From the NCBI GenBank assembly GCA_010093685.1, contig MU006224.1:1348440-1412439 (forward strand): a DNA stretch of 64,000 nucleotides, read 5' to 3'. A program made the position numbers and the translations under genes. How positions within the stretch are numbered: position 1 is the stretch's first letter; each line of letters begins with the position of its first letter. The DNA is from Ophiobolus disseminans (Eukaryota > Ascomycota > Dothideomycetes > Pleosporales > Phaeosphaeriaceae). The notes beneath the pieces are model-generated. The model was given only the letters and a program-made list of their open reading frames with translations, did no database searches and had not been told where the DNA came from. Positions 43,949 to 57,900 of this stretch are shown in pieces.

Positions 43949-46900
43949 GCTGGATACGAGCCGCTTTACTCGAGACAACGAGAAGATATGGGGTATTGAC
44001 GAGACAACGACCAGAAAGGATCAGGAGAAAGGTACTTGTACTGTTGCTTGAGCCTGAAGCAAACAGGGCCAGCATCAGGTTGAGGAAGGTCGTCGACAAG
44101 CAGGGTCGGAGTGGACGGGAAGGTTGCGAATGTGGTTGCAGCAAACAGCGAAGGCGATTGACCAAATAGAGCGGAGGACGAATGTGGTATGAAGTGGAGT
44201 GGTTTGGTTTCTGTTGGTCCCGCAGAGCACTCAAGCTAGGGCGGATAGGAACACTGGTATGGGGCTAATGGTGGAAATAGCCAACGTCAGGTTGCGTCTA
44301 AGAAGTAGTCGGCCTAGGGTGTCAGACGAACAACATGTGCAAACACGGCTGTGAAGCTGACTGCAGTGCTTGTTCAATGGCAGTGCTGATGAAGAGACAA
44401 GTCAAAAGTAGGCACAGTAATACTAATGTTGTCCACAGGCATGCAGGCTGAAAGTAGCAAAAGTAAAGATGGAGAGGATAGAAGGTAGACCATTAGGGTT
44501 GGGCGTGGGTAATGATGTCTCAACACAACTTGAGGACTGATGGATGGTCAGAGTGGACTCGGCGGGCATTCCATGGCCAACCGGGAGAGTTGATTATGCA
44601 TCTGAACAGCGATGAATTCATCAATTGAGGAGGGATCCAGCTGCACCAGAGCGATGAGCTAGTGCCTCGCAGTTACATGCAGCGCGCCAGGCCTTTGGGT
44701 GGGTCGCATCTGAACCCGGTTAGCCCAGCAGGCTGCTTTGGGCGACAAGGGACCGCTGCACAGCGTTGATGATAAGACTCAGAAAAGACCAGGGTGCATC
44801 TCAAGATCTGCGGTTGGTGGAGGAGGGCTCGTGCTAGCCTAAGCGCACGCCGTCAGCCACCTGGGCACCAAGCAAGCGCCCTGGAAAAAAGACAGAGCCG
44901 TACAGCCGTAATGAATTCTGCAATACGACGAGAACAATACTGCTCCATCCGATGCGGCCAGGTAATGTATGCGGAGGCTGGCCATCCGGGGTCCAACGTT
45001 TCTGAGCACCACCTGCAGTCCTGGTACTTCACTCCCACGCTGGAGCCAGCGGTGAGCACGAAGACACAGCCCAATACCTTGATCGCGATAGATACGAGAC
45101 GGTATTTCGCTGGCGATGCCTCTTACAGGTAGAGATGGACGTGATACGACACGGGCGGTGTCAGCATCACGCGGCTGAGTCGTGGGAGGCAGCTGCCGAG
45201 CGGAGATATTGAGGAGGGTTTTCCTCGTCTGTTTCAAGGCAGCATCATCTTTGCAGCTCTTTGACGTGGCCTGCGGAGCAAGCGACCTTCCTACGCGAGG
45301 GTTTTCTCAGGTGAAGCCGTCGTAGAACCGTCGCGTCAAGTTGTATCGATTTCCAGCAAGGTTCACACCGGCCGCCTGCGCCGGCACCACCGCGTCGTTC
45401 GCATTCTCTGCGACTGTCGGTTTCGTCCGTCGTCATACCCCGTACTCTCCAGAGCCATCTCTGCGACGCTGTGTTTGGGACGCTGCATCGCGTCTGGGGT
45501 TGCTATAATTAACCCGCTAGAAGAAGATCGGCGTTAGTCAAGCTTTTTAGCGCAATCTCTCTTTTCGACGAGCACCCCACTGACGCTTCTTATCGTCTAT
45601 TACCGCTTCATCAGCAACTTGTGATGAGCATGTGCGACATGGCGCTGTTTCGATGAGACAATGGTCATGGCCGTTTATTTTCGAGTACACTCGTTTGCTT
45701 GATGCGGATTATTTTCGTCCCGAGGTCCTTGCAGATGGTTGTACTTGTCATTGACCTCAAAGAACCGCGGCGACCGTCACCCTAGCTCAAATGAAGTGGG
45801 TACGAGCTCTGCTCTTACCAAACCGTTGCGGCCGGCGCCGGGGGCTAACCCGCAGGAAATGCACTACTCAGTCACGGTGTAATTTATACGACTGCTTACT
45901 TTGTTCATGCTAGCGACCAACTGATTGCGACCTGAAGGCTACCTGAAAAACGCGATAGCTGGGGAAGATCGACACGGCAATCGTACAAGAAGAAGATACT
46001 TTCCAAACGCGAGGAACCGAATTTGGGAACCCCACGCCTTGGTGGGCGTCGATCTCTACGGAAAGAGTGTGCTCAAGCCCTTAATCTCCCAACAGGGTTG
46101 AGACGCCGACAGCCCACTACTGTAGGACTTTGCGCCACGATACGTGAGCACAAGACCCTCTCAAAAACTCCTGAACAGCTGTGGAAGCGTTGTTATGCCA
46201 CAATACGAAGGCAGCGGGCCACGACACTACGTGCAAATAGCAACAGTGGAGTTCTGGAAACACGCCGTTGCTCTTGAAACAAACCTTGTGAGTTGTTCCC
46301 ATACCTATGTGGTTCCGGCGGTTGATTTCGCGAATCGCCAAACCCCCGCAAGGTCGACCGGGATCCACTGGGCTACCGTTTCACGTACCTGGGCATCGAC
46401 TCGAGATTGCGCGGGAATAGGAACAACTGAGCCACGACGGGAAACCACAGATTGGTTTGCGAACATTCTAGCATCGCCTTATCAGCACCACACTGGGGAA
46501 CCATGAAATACTACATATGGGCGGGCCGCAACCGCGAAAAGATCCAAATGAAAGCCAATCAAGAACACGAGAACATTTTTTGACCGCGAGAGTGCTTACA
46601 GGCTGAGGCGAGCCAGTTCCATGGCCATAGGATCCCCAAGAAACCTACACAAAGTTACCCGCGGACTGCGTAACGACGCCTCTCTGCACTCTGTATCTCG
46701 AATGCTCTGTATTCGTGTTTCCCATCCGGTTCGCATGTGGAAGTGAAGCCACACCGCCACGTCCGACCCCGCGCATGTGATGACGTCGAGAAGTAGGTAA
46801 TGTCGATGTCCACGAATTCGGTAGAAAAGTAGCATGTAGTCCGCGGGATGAGATGCAGCGAAAGGCAACCTATCGCCACCTTAAAAGCCATGGCGCGAGT

Positions 46901-49900
46901 AGCCAGACGCTTATTCCTGATTTAACTTTCGGAATGGATTGCGTTCTCAACATGCACACATGTCATATACACTTCAGCGTTGTGCTGTGATCAAGCGTAC
47001 TTTGTAGAGTACGGCCACCTGCATTCTTTATCAAGACTGCATACAGGTAGTGACAGTGGGCTGACCTTGAGAGGCGTCTCTCAAGTCGGAAGATTTCTCG
47101 TTCCTGGGCGCTTGTCGCTGTGAAGCTCCGCGACCCATCATCATTGGTCAGGGCGGGGGCGGAGAGATATCGCGCTCACTGCCGAGAGATCCCGCTATGG
47201 AGAAGGACTCAGATTGTAAGATCATGAGGCGACATCTCACGATATCCGGTTCCCCTCCGGATGCCTAGCGGCTGACTCGATCTTGTATCTTGTATGAGTT
47301 GTTCACACCCTCACCGATCGGGTCTGCTGCGATAAGGACGTAAAGGCTAGATATGTTAACGTACACTCACAGGAGAAAGATGACAGCGCTATGAGAGTGC
47401 ATTTGATCCGTGGTCTGTCTCGACGATCATGCAGGGCTACTGTAAGGAAGTATTGGTGGCTGAGCATCCAAGGCTGAGGTGATCAACTTAGTCCGGATTG
47501 GGGAAAGCGTCTGCTTCCGCCTTGATGGATCTGCATCATCGTCCATCGTAAACGGCAGTACATACACAAGCCTTTGAGTAAGGCATTGACTTGGGCGTTG
47601 GACCCCCCTTCAAGAGCGTGTAGCTAGCCTGTATATACCCACCTGGCAGGTATCTAGGTATAGGATATAGGAGGGTTTTTAGACGCAGGGTTGCGATCAC
47701 CACGCGAAATGTGGGCCGGCAAGAAACCGCACCTGGTCGTACAGAGATTGGCAGATGTTCCAGCAACGAATTGTCCCAGAAACCAAGGTCGATTTGTTGC
47801 TCAAAGGCCGCCTATACCTGTGGTCCTGACAGCATGATTTCCAGACTAATGACTGAAGAATTCATGATTACTCAATGGAAAAAGATGTATCCCTCATGGA
47901 AGTGCCGCATTGGCATGGTATCCCAGTACCTACCATCAGCAAGACTGGCCTTACCTAGGTAATGTTCCAAGGAGTTGGTTGTGACCGGGGATGTGACGCA
48001 CATCTAAGTGTAATTTGTACGTCCTAGTAGCCTTTTGGAACTGCTAGATTCCGCAACCACAAAGAAGCCCCAGCGATCGGAAGAACGAACCACACCAACC
48101 ACCAGCTTACTTGCCGCATCCACCGAGTCGAGTGGCTCTTTGCTACTATACCTATCTAGACATCAAGCGAGCATGGAACCTCCCGTTCTTAGGAGCCCGC
48201 TAACTTCCCTGACAGCGGGTGCTTAGCTAATGTGTGGCGCACTGGCATCACTGGGCTTTTCTAGACCACTTCCAGTGCATGTACTAGGATGGTATGTACA
48301 TCGACAACGGCCTTAAGGCCGAGCAGATCGGATAATCATTCTATAATGTGCTTGTAAGTTGCGCCTGCATGTGTACCTTGAAAGGTCTTGACTCAATTGC
48401 TCAATCACTTTATTGGCCTTGTGGAATCTCGTCTCACGCCCGCCCCAAATTTCAGGGTTGTCTGCTGACAAGGCAATCTCCAGGTATATCACATCACATT
48501 GCTCACCTGTGTCCGCGAATGCTTTTGCTCCATTCGCTGTCATGCCGCTGATTCGAAGCCGGACGGTAGGCTGTGAAGCCGACATTACTCCTATCCTGGA
48601 CACCCCACGCAACTGTTTTCGATGCCCGCCTTTTTGCATAGCCAAGGTTGTCTCAGAAAGATTGCGGGTTTATGAACAAGGACTCGTCCGCTATTGCGGA
48701 AGCGAGACGCCCCTATTACGAGCTCCCGCATCCCGATGTTTTTTGACGAGAGGAAGAATGGCCCGATTTTGCACGCGCTCAATTTGCGCTGTAAAAAATA
48801 CGCGTCTTGCCATCGCCAAACTTACATAGCCGAAAGATATATTACATGGCTCGCGTACTCTCGCCCATCCAAAGTCTCGCAAGGATTAAACCCGGGCTGA
48901 AGGCTGGCAACCTTGCAACCACACGGCAGCTAAATTGCGCATACACTATGCGGTACCACGGTCTGCAAGGCTGCGAATGCAGCTGCGAACGATTGTAGCG
49001 AAGAGCATCTACCCTTGCTTGATTTGTCATTTACATTATCTATTAATCACTACAAAAACACGAACACGATGCTAGGAAAAGTGATATGGCATTGATCCAA
49101 AGCAGGTACTCCCGTACTTCGGCAGATTGAGCCGCTTCCCGAACACGTGCCGATATCCTTGAGTCCATCTCCCGGTACCATCACCTCCGACGACGTTCCT
49201 GGCTGGAGTTTACGATGGCGCTAGGTATGGGTAGCAGTATGGAATACGACATCTGTGGGAAGGGCATACCTGCAGTTTAGCCGTGGAAGGTCAACCTTGG
49301 AGCTGCGTCAAACGCAGAGGACCCTGCATTTGTCCTTTGGCAGCGCAAGATAACATGCAGTTCCAGTACGGCGGACATGCGATAATCCGCTGTCAGAAAC
49401 TCATGTTGCTCTCGTGGACCTATCGAAGCGGAGCCGTGTAACAGGTCTAGATTATGCACTACGAGATTGACTGCAGCGACTGAACGTGGGTTGGTACGAC
49501 GGCGCGTGGCTTCGAGTCGCACAAATGTTCACGTGTCTGAGACCCTCGGGACACGGTTTTCTAAGCAGGATCTCGGACGTATCGAGGGGTAATCCGCGAG
49601 ATGGTTCGCATGGGTGGTACAATATCGTATGGGCCAGGTGATTGCCGGTGGATGCATGGTCGCTACGACACGAGAATATTCCAAGATGTTCAAATATGTC
49701 TGACGTCCGCACTAGGAAGTTGAAGTGCTACAAAGGTGTAGGTGCGTAGGTACACAAGTATGCGAAACCACGAAAGCAGCGGTGAACACGGTCCCCGTGG
49801 CGTCGTCATGACTGGAGCTTCGCGGGAGTGCTATGCTGTGGATATGTTCGGGTGGATAGAAACTTGATCTCGACTGTACGGCAGTATCAATCAAGAGTAC

Positions 49901-52900
49901 TCATTGCCCAAAACGACTATATTCAACCGGCCCTCCTGATAAGAAAGGCGTTACCAATCTCATGGCATTGATGCATGTGTCTGCTGTGTACAGATGACGA
50001 TGTACTTGTTGGTAGAGCTACAAGGACTTACTTACCTGAATGTCATTTGATGCAACCTCGGAATGAATTAGCTCTGATACACCATCGAGGACTGGTACTA
50101 ATGTTGGCCTAAAGCGAGCGATACATGTTAGTCGTAGATACAGCCACCACACGCGATGTTCGATCAAATGGTTGGCTATGTGGATGAACTGTGGGGATGC
50201 TTAAGGTTACTCATAAATCTGGAGAAATAGCGCCATGATGTGTACTACCATAGACGAAACAACCCCAAAACTCGACAGGTCAATGAAGTCAGGCTTCTAA
50301 ATCTGAACTGAAGACTTTGACCATAGTTCGAGTCATTGATGTCATCGTTAAATCTCTTGAAATCTCTGGAATACGAAGGAGCTCGCATTTGGTGATGCAC
50401 CACCAGCTAACAGAAAGCCTGTATATCCTCGCTGCACTATTAAAGAGTTAACAAGTCTTGATAAGGATATAAGGTAGACGGGTTTATATATACTAAGATA
50501 ACCATATCTTATAGTTGCACGTTGACTACCAAAGTACTCGTTGCATCACCAAATACGAGCTCCTTCGTACATCGAGTCGCTGGCCCGCTGGCTTCATCTT
50601 AATCAACTGACTCAGGTACGCCATGCAACCAGACGTCTTCCTTAACGGTCAAATAACTAGCTCATGCAAGCCGTGTCGTTTGCCCTTGCTTGGCCCACCT
50701 CATTACCAGCAAGATTTATCGTCGACGTCATGAAATGAAATCATCGCTTCTGCGAAGCGTAGACGTGTGCTAGCTGTACTTGGAGCGGTAGCGAGACAAT
50801 TTCACTCCATTTCATTCCCTTGTTAGCTCACCATCCCATTCATCGTCGTTGTGCTTAGACATACCTCCGCATTCAGGCAGAAGTTCCATTCCTCGTTCTG
50901 TGAGGTCTGTGGAACATCTTTTTTCCGCAAAGATTTCATGCATCGCTTTTTCAAAGAAGAAACTGGAGATGAAGACGAGGACCTTCAACACAATTGCAGT
51001 GGGGTTTTGAAACCTCCCGAGGTTGGAATGCTCGCCCCGCGCTATAGATCAGAGACTAGCGCCGCAACGTCGAATAACGGTTCGGCACGGAAAGCCGCTA
51101 GCAGATTCGGTCGTACGCCAAGGTACCGTTTGAAAGATCTTTCCGAGATCTAGATGGTGCGGTGGCGATTGGTTTAGCCGGTACCAGGTGTCTTCGGTGG
51201 AGGACTAGGTCATATTTACTAATCGGTATACTCACAGCTCGCCGTGGCCTCCGTGTAGGATAATAACAAACTGCTCGATACCTAGGTATGTTGGTGCTCG
51301 TGGCTTGCATGTCTCTGATCTGCGAGTGTCGTTGACTCTACCTTATAAAACATGGAAGGTAGGTAGTAGAAACAAGGAGACCCACTACCTTATTAGCAAC
51401 GTCAGTTTGACTATGATAATGAAACTTACTTGGCGAAAAACTTAAAATAATGCTCTCGGCCTCGCCTCATATTGGAAAATGCCAACGATTGCGCTACGGA
51501 CTCTGTGTCGTGACTTTTAGAGCGCGAGCGCGAGCGCAACGCAGCGGTGGATTTCGGCACGGCTTTTGGATGTGAGATTCGAAGTTCTGTCAGAGAAGTG
51601 ATTGCGCCCAGCAATGACAGCAATTCCCTCAGTGATGCCATTACCAGTGCATCGTTTGGCCAGTCATATTTGTCCATTCAGGTTGGTTGCCTGAGGTGGC
51701 ACCGTCAGGCTCTTAAAGGTCTAAGTCTGCATAGTTTCCTTTGATGTATCATCCACTGCCCATACTTTGAATGGTTTATCCTCATGTATTGCAAATGACA
51801 GCTGATCGGGCAGTGCCTTGCAGAATCATGAGACATGACAACACGCTAGTCTACCAAAGCAGCACAATGGCATTCGCTAGGACTAGGTAAACCTTTGTCA
51901 GATTGTTGCACGTAACGTGTTCCCGAGAAGGGGGATTGTCGATTGCCGGGCTGGGTGGACGATTATTAGTACCGGGATGCACGGTAGCTGCAAGGTAGTG
52001 GGACCTTCCACCTCTGCTTTCCATCAGAACGGTCATGCAGCTGGGTGTTGAGGTCATGAATCCTGGGTTCTGATGAGTACATGTGCGCGTGGAGGCAAGG
52101 AAGGGCAAGCCTCTGCAACCCAGGCGCAACCTCGAGCTACCATCGACCGACCGGTGATTAAAAGGTGAACCGATAAACAGACAATAGATGTTCGTCCTAT
52201 ATCTACAAGTGTAGCAATGAGGACCCTTTGCAGTACTTCGTAACTTAACTTGTTGGCGTGCAGCGCGTTGTTTAGCTCAGGAATACTATCGGGGATGTGT
52301 GATGTTCACGAAACCCGACATGGAAAATCACGATAAGGCGGAGCCGACGTTATGGAGTTAGTTGCTTAATAGCTGTGCTGCAGGGGGAATAGCATCTGAG
52401 CAGAAAGCATAGGTATACCGTATACCTTGATTCGGTGTTCTTTTGTTGCTCACATGAGTGATATACGTGCGGTGATGCGAAGGCAACTTGCCTGGCACCA
52501 ACACGAAGTGAATCTAGCCCGGAGAAGTACCAGTATTAAGGCATTATTGTCAAGAGACTGTTCTTGTAACAACTCCTGAGTTGCTGCTAGACGCTGTCAT
52601 GGCCGTAGGTGCTCTCGCAATGTTGAACGACTTGCTACCTAGGCGTGAATACACAGTTAGCAAAGGCAAATAACACATCCGGCTGTGTTCGAGGCAATGT
52701 AAAAAGGGCGCTAAGTTGCAAAAGGTCTCAGCTAGTTGGTATACCTTTCCAGTCGAAAGTGCCGGAAATAGAAAAGTTTGTTCTTTTCTTGTAGTTGGGC
52801 TACCGATTTTGGTCAAACAACGAGCTGCGAAGACTGCATCAGAGACATCTGATCCGACATGTTTCAACTCCTAGATACCCGAGTCATGTGCTGACATGAT

Positions 52901-54992
52901 ACAAAGGGGCATGGCAAGTTCGATTGTGGCCCAGTGCAGCGACCCACTTGCGATTTTTGGACCTCATTTCAATAAGACATAGGTTGAGAGGTGAGCAAAG
53001 GCTGTGCTGGACGTATTGTGCAGAGCATCATTAGCCATAGCCCGCTTACGCCTTGGCGCGTCCCGAGGTCTGGGCATGCCCCGTCCACGGAGCAGGTGGG
53101 GCCGAACATCATACATCACACACTGGAAAGTTCGAATGCGCATACCCCGACGCCTCGAATCCCAACATCTGCATGCGAACGATGCATCGGTGCGCATTCA
53201 GGAGATTGAGCCTTTTGGCTGATGTTGCGACAGCCTCTGAGATAGGAGAACTTAGCGCCTGCTTGCCTAAGGACTGATACCGCCTCAGGAACCGCAAGTT
53301 CGCCTGCCGGCGCCAGGTCGTCATTACCTGGCTGAAGCCACACGCCAGTGGGCGAAGGAGTTATTGCAATATGCTTACTCGAAGCCTCTAGCGAGCTTAA
53401 ACTGGGCACTGGCTCTTATACATCCGGAGCAGCGCTTATGTTTTCGGACATTGGGGGAAGCCGGAAACACAATCAAGGCTAGGCATGGCATTCGAAGCGA
53501 TGATCGTCCAGCCCTCCAATGCCATCTGCGCGTATTCAAGTCAATTACTGAACTCGGATGGATCAACGTCTGTCACAATCAGATACATTTCGTCAACGGC
53601 GCATGCTTCAGGCATCACGGTCCTAGAGGCTTGGCATCCAAGTCGCGGAACGGGAAAGCAGTTGCGCATCATCGTCGACAGCGTCTTCGCTTGCCCCCGT
53701 ACTGACATTTTCCGCAAGCGGTCGACCCAGGTTGCCGGAGCGTCGTTGATCATTAGATCGTGTGAGGATAGACGGCACCCAGCATCCCGACAGGTGGACT
53801 AAATCTCATGCTAGCTTTCAGCAGAGAACGAGTTCGTGCAGATGCACCCTCGGAGCGGGGTCTCCAGGTGCTTGTTTAACGCCATCAACGCTGTGTTTCC
53901 GAAGCAGAATTCGTGAGATGGAACGCTGACTGAGATCTTTGGGTCAACGATCAGCTGTTCAGACTATCTCTGGTCTTGGCTCACAGATTGCACAGCCTGG
54001 ACAAACATTGACCGCAATAGTACCGCAGCCAAATGTCGGCTCCGAAAGGGCTTAAGCTGTCGACAATTCTGGCACTGAGCACATGGAACCTCGTGCTTGG
54101 CTCTGCGTGGAAAGCACATTCTTCCCGCCGCGTGGTTCTTACGTTGTTACACCCTGCGCCCGGCGTCGACCAAACAACTTGACATCGTTAAACGGATCCG
54201 GTACAATCTATTTTGCAGCAATCTAAGCCTCAATCCGCCTGACAAATGCTGTAGTTGACAACAGAACACACGGACGTTATGTCAATCTTCTCCGGGTGGT
54301 GGGAGGGGATCCGATCGAGTTAAGCCGACTTTGAGACAGCGCCCTTGCAATTCAGATCCCCACGTCTCATCCTCGTTATCATCCGTAACGCATTGGCTCA
54401 ATTCCTTAGTTGCTGGCCTACACGCCTAGCATGCACTATCTATCAATAGCATGGAAGCTTACTCGGAAACACGCCCGGGCTCTGCACGCCATCAATTCTC
54501 GGAATCATGGAGACACCATCACAAGAAGAGGAATAGTGCGAGCTCCACTCATTTCTCACGTCAATATGTTGATGCAGTACATCGTTCCGCAGTTACATGG
54601 GCTGTCACAGATCCGGTGCGCAGTGTGCTTGTCATCGCGCGATCAAGCCCTGGCCACATTCTGATGGCTTTGCATATCACTGCCTCTTGTCATTGTACAT
54701 ATAGTGTACCGGAAATCCCCCATGATCATCCGTTCCCAGACATCTTCCTCCAACACCTTGGCTCACTTCCTCTTTCTACATTAGCCTCCCAATCTTCTAC
54801 ATAGCATTCAGCCACTACGACGAAGTCCAACACCTTCGATCCTAGTCTGATACGCTTGTAATTCTTGAAGCTCTTCCAATCACTATCGTTCATTCGAGAC
54901 TCTAGTACCCATACCGGTTTTCGTTCTCGTTTTTCACCGTCATCTCCACTTGTTGTATATTGTATCCAACCGTTACGTCCCAGACCGCCATC
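43949..54992. other. 11-kb region between CMR1 and the melanin PKS without a recognisable gene
   Basis: Open frames are all under about 180 codons, overlap on both strands and show no domain, so I call no gene. Base composition is close to the surroundings and TAG-type decay is not obvious, so it is not a heavily RIP-mutated transposon block. It contains a 198-bp MITE at 50372-50569 and a possible zinc-finger-like peptide frame at about 50852-51153. It must hold the promoters of CMR1 (left edge) and the PKS (right edge). Confidence 0.5.
50372..50569. mobile_element. MITE with 26-bp terminal inverted repeats and TA flanks
   Basis: The left arm at 50372-50399 starts TACGAAGGAGCTCGCATTTG and the right arm at 50542-50569 ends CAAATACGAGCTCCTTCGTA. 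Over 28 bp the arms are inverted copies differing at a single C/T position. The outermost TA on each side fits a TA target duplication as made by Tc1/mariner-type transposases, leaving 26-bp repeats that start CGAAGGAGCTCG. The 142-bp interior is AT-rich and non-coding. Total length is 198 bp. No second copy was found in the window. Confidence 0.82.
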
Positions 54993-57900
54993 ATGAATAT
55001 TCTCATCTTTGGAGATCAGACTGCCGACCAGTACCAGCTGCTGAGGAAGGCTTGCACGTGGAAGAACAACGCCACCCTCACCACTTTTTTGGACCGAGTC
55101 AGTGTCGTTATTCGAGATGAAGTGCAAAAGCTGCCAAAGACTCAGCGGGACCAGATTCCCGACTTTCTCACCACATGGGATCTTGTGGAAGCCTACTACA
55201 CCAAGGGTGTGAAGGTGGCCCAGATGGAAAGCTGTATGGTTACGCTTGCGCAACTAGCACACTACATTGGGTAAGTTCTATCATGCAACCCACTTAATGG
55301 AACTAACGTTGTAGGTTCTTTGCGGAGAACCCTGCGGAATCACCGAATCCAGCAAACACTCGAATTCTTGGTCTCTGCACTGGACTGCTTGCAGCATCTG
55401 TCGTCGCATCTGCACGATCGTTGAGCGAGCTGCTGCCGCTCGCAACTGAGGCTGTGCGAATCGCGTTCCGCGCAGGCTCATGTGTCGGAGCTGCAAAGAA
55501 CGCACTTGAGAACGCCAACCACGCGACAGCGAGCTGGTCCAGCATCGTTTCCGGTGTTTCTGAGAAACAAGCGAAGAGCCTTCTCGCCGCGTTTCACGAT
55601 GAGCGACAGATCCCAGCCGCGGCTCAAGCGTACGTTAGCGCCGTTAGCGTCATGGCCTTGACCATTAGTGGCCCACCTGCAACCACGAAACGTCTATTCC
55701 AGGAGGTCGAGTCTTTCAAGGGCTGCGTACCTATACCCATCTTCGCTCCCTACCACGCCCCCCACCTTTTCAGCCAAGCGGACATCGACCGAATCCTCGA
55801 CAAAGACGCTACTCGCCACCTGCAACAGTTCCACCCACTTGCCTTGGTCCACTCTGCGACCCATGGCAAGTGCCAGACAGCGACTACCACTCTCGACTTG
55901 GTGCAGAATGCCTTGAGCGAGATTCTGCTCGAGCCTGTTCGATGGGACATTCTCATGACAGAGGTTGTCGATGAGGTGACCGCAGCCGGTAGCCCCCAAT
56001 GTTCTATCGACGCAATTGGTGCTACCAGTGTCGCCAACAGCCTCGCTACAGCGTTGAAGCAGGGTGGCCAGATTGGCATCACCGTCCGCGATCAGAGTCT
56101 CTGGAGCTCAACAACCAACGACAGCCGTGGCAGAACTCAGAACGACAAGGTTGCCATTGTTGGCATGTCTGGGCGGTTTCCCGGTGCAGCCAGCCCCGAG
56201 AAGCTCTGGGAGCTGCTCGAGAAGGGCTTGGATGTCCACCGCGAGGTTCCAGCTGACCGCTTCGATGCCAAAGCCCACTGCGACCCCTCAGGCAAGGGCA
56301 AGAACAAGAGTCATACGCCATACGGCTGCTTTATTGACGAACCGGGGCTATTTGACCCTCGCTTCTTTAATATGTCACCGCGCGAGGCTGCCCAGACTGA
56401 TCCCATGGGTCGTTTGGCGCTTACCACCGCTTACGAGGCGCTCGAGATGTCTGGTTATGTGCCCAACCGCACACCCTCCACCAAGCTTCATCGGATTGGA
56501 ACTTTCTACGGCCAGACTTCGGACGACTGGCGTGAAATAAATGCTGCGGAAAACATTGACACCTACTTCATCACGGGTGGTGTAAGGGCGTTCGCGCCCG
56601 GCCGCATCAACTACTATTTTAAATTCTCTGGCCCCTCGTACAGCATCGACACTGCCTGCTCTTCTTCTTTGGCTGCCATCCAGTTAGCATGTACTTCACT
56701 GTGGGCAGGAGACTGCGACACTGCATGCGCTGGTGGTCTCAACGTCTTGACGAACCCGGACATTTTCTCTGGCCTTAGCAAGGGTCAGTTCTTGTCAAAG
56801 ACTGGTGGCTGCAAGACCTACGACAACGATGCCGACGGTTACTGCCGTGGTGACGGTTGTGGCTCTGTCGTACTCAAGCGCTACGAAGATGCGGTGGCTG
56901 ACAAGGACAACATTCTTGGATGCATCCTTGGCGCCGCCACCAATCACAGTGCTGAGGCTGTCTCTATTACTCATCCACACGCTGGCGCACAAGAGTTCCT
57001 ATACAACAGGGTTCTTGCCAAGGCGGGCGTAGATGCCCACGACATTAGCTACGTTGAGATGCACGGTACTGGTACGCAGGCTGGTGACGGCATCGAAATG
57101 ACCTCGGTCACCAACGCCTTTGCTCCTCGCCATCGTCAGCGCCTCCCTGAACAAACTCTACACCTTGGTGCGATCAAGGCCAACATTGGACATGGTGAAG
57201 CTGCTTCTGGTATCAACTCTTTGGTTAAGGTGTTGATGATGATGAAGAAGAACGCCATCCCTGCCAACGTTGGTATCAAGGGTGTTATAAACAAGAGTTT
57301 CCCGAAGGACTTGGCCCAGCGCAACGTTCACATTTCCACGAAGCAGGTGGCTTGGCCTCGCAAGGGAGCTGAGAAGCGCAAGATCTTTCTGAACAATTTC
57401 TCGGCTGCTGGTGGTAATACGTCCCTCATTATTGAGGATGCGCCGTTGCACGAGGCCCCGAAGGCCGTGGACCCACGCACAATGCACGCTGTGACTGTCA
57501 CCGCCCGGTCAATTGCATCGCTCAAGAAGAACATCAACAATCTGATAGAGTTCCTCGATCAAAATCCCGAGAGTACTCTTCCCAGCTTGGCATACACCAC
57601 TACGGCCCGTCGCATCCAGCATAACTACCGCGTTGCAATCTGCGTTTCCGAGATTTCGAAGGTCAAAGATGCTTTGCAAGCGCAGCTGAAGGACAGTTAC
57701 AGCCCTCTTCCAATGGTCCCTACCAAGACCGCATTCACATTCACCGGTCAAGGTTCTCAGTACACGGGACTCGGCCAGAAGCTATACGAGCAATTAGACA
57801 CCTTCAAAGGCGACATTGATCAGCTTGATAATGTCGCGCGTCTTCATGGTCTCCCGTCTTTTCTCCCACTGCTCACCGGCGCGGACGTCTCGACATTGTC

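Noticed and set aside
43911..44234. Upstream open frame overlapping the CMR1 start
   Set aside because: Its first codon is TTG, not ATG, and the peptide looks like translated CT-rich leader.
48313..48829. Overlapping frames of 110 and 138 codons on opposite strands
   Set aside because: Neither shows a domain, splice partners or distinctive composition, and at most one could be real.
51521..51545. GAGCGC short repeat
   Set aside because: Only three 6-bp units; ordinary simple sequence.
52266..52285. TTTAGCTCAGG, resembling a tRNA A box
   Set aside because: No matching B box or cloverleaf could be folded downstream. No tRNA gene was found anywhere in the window.
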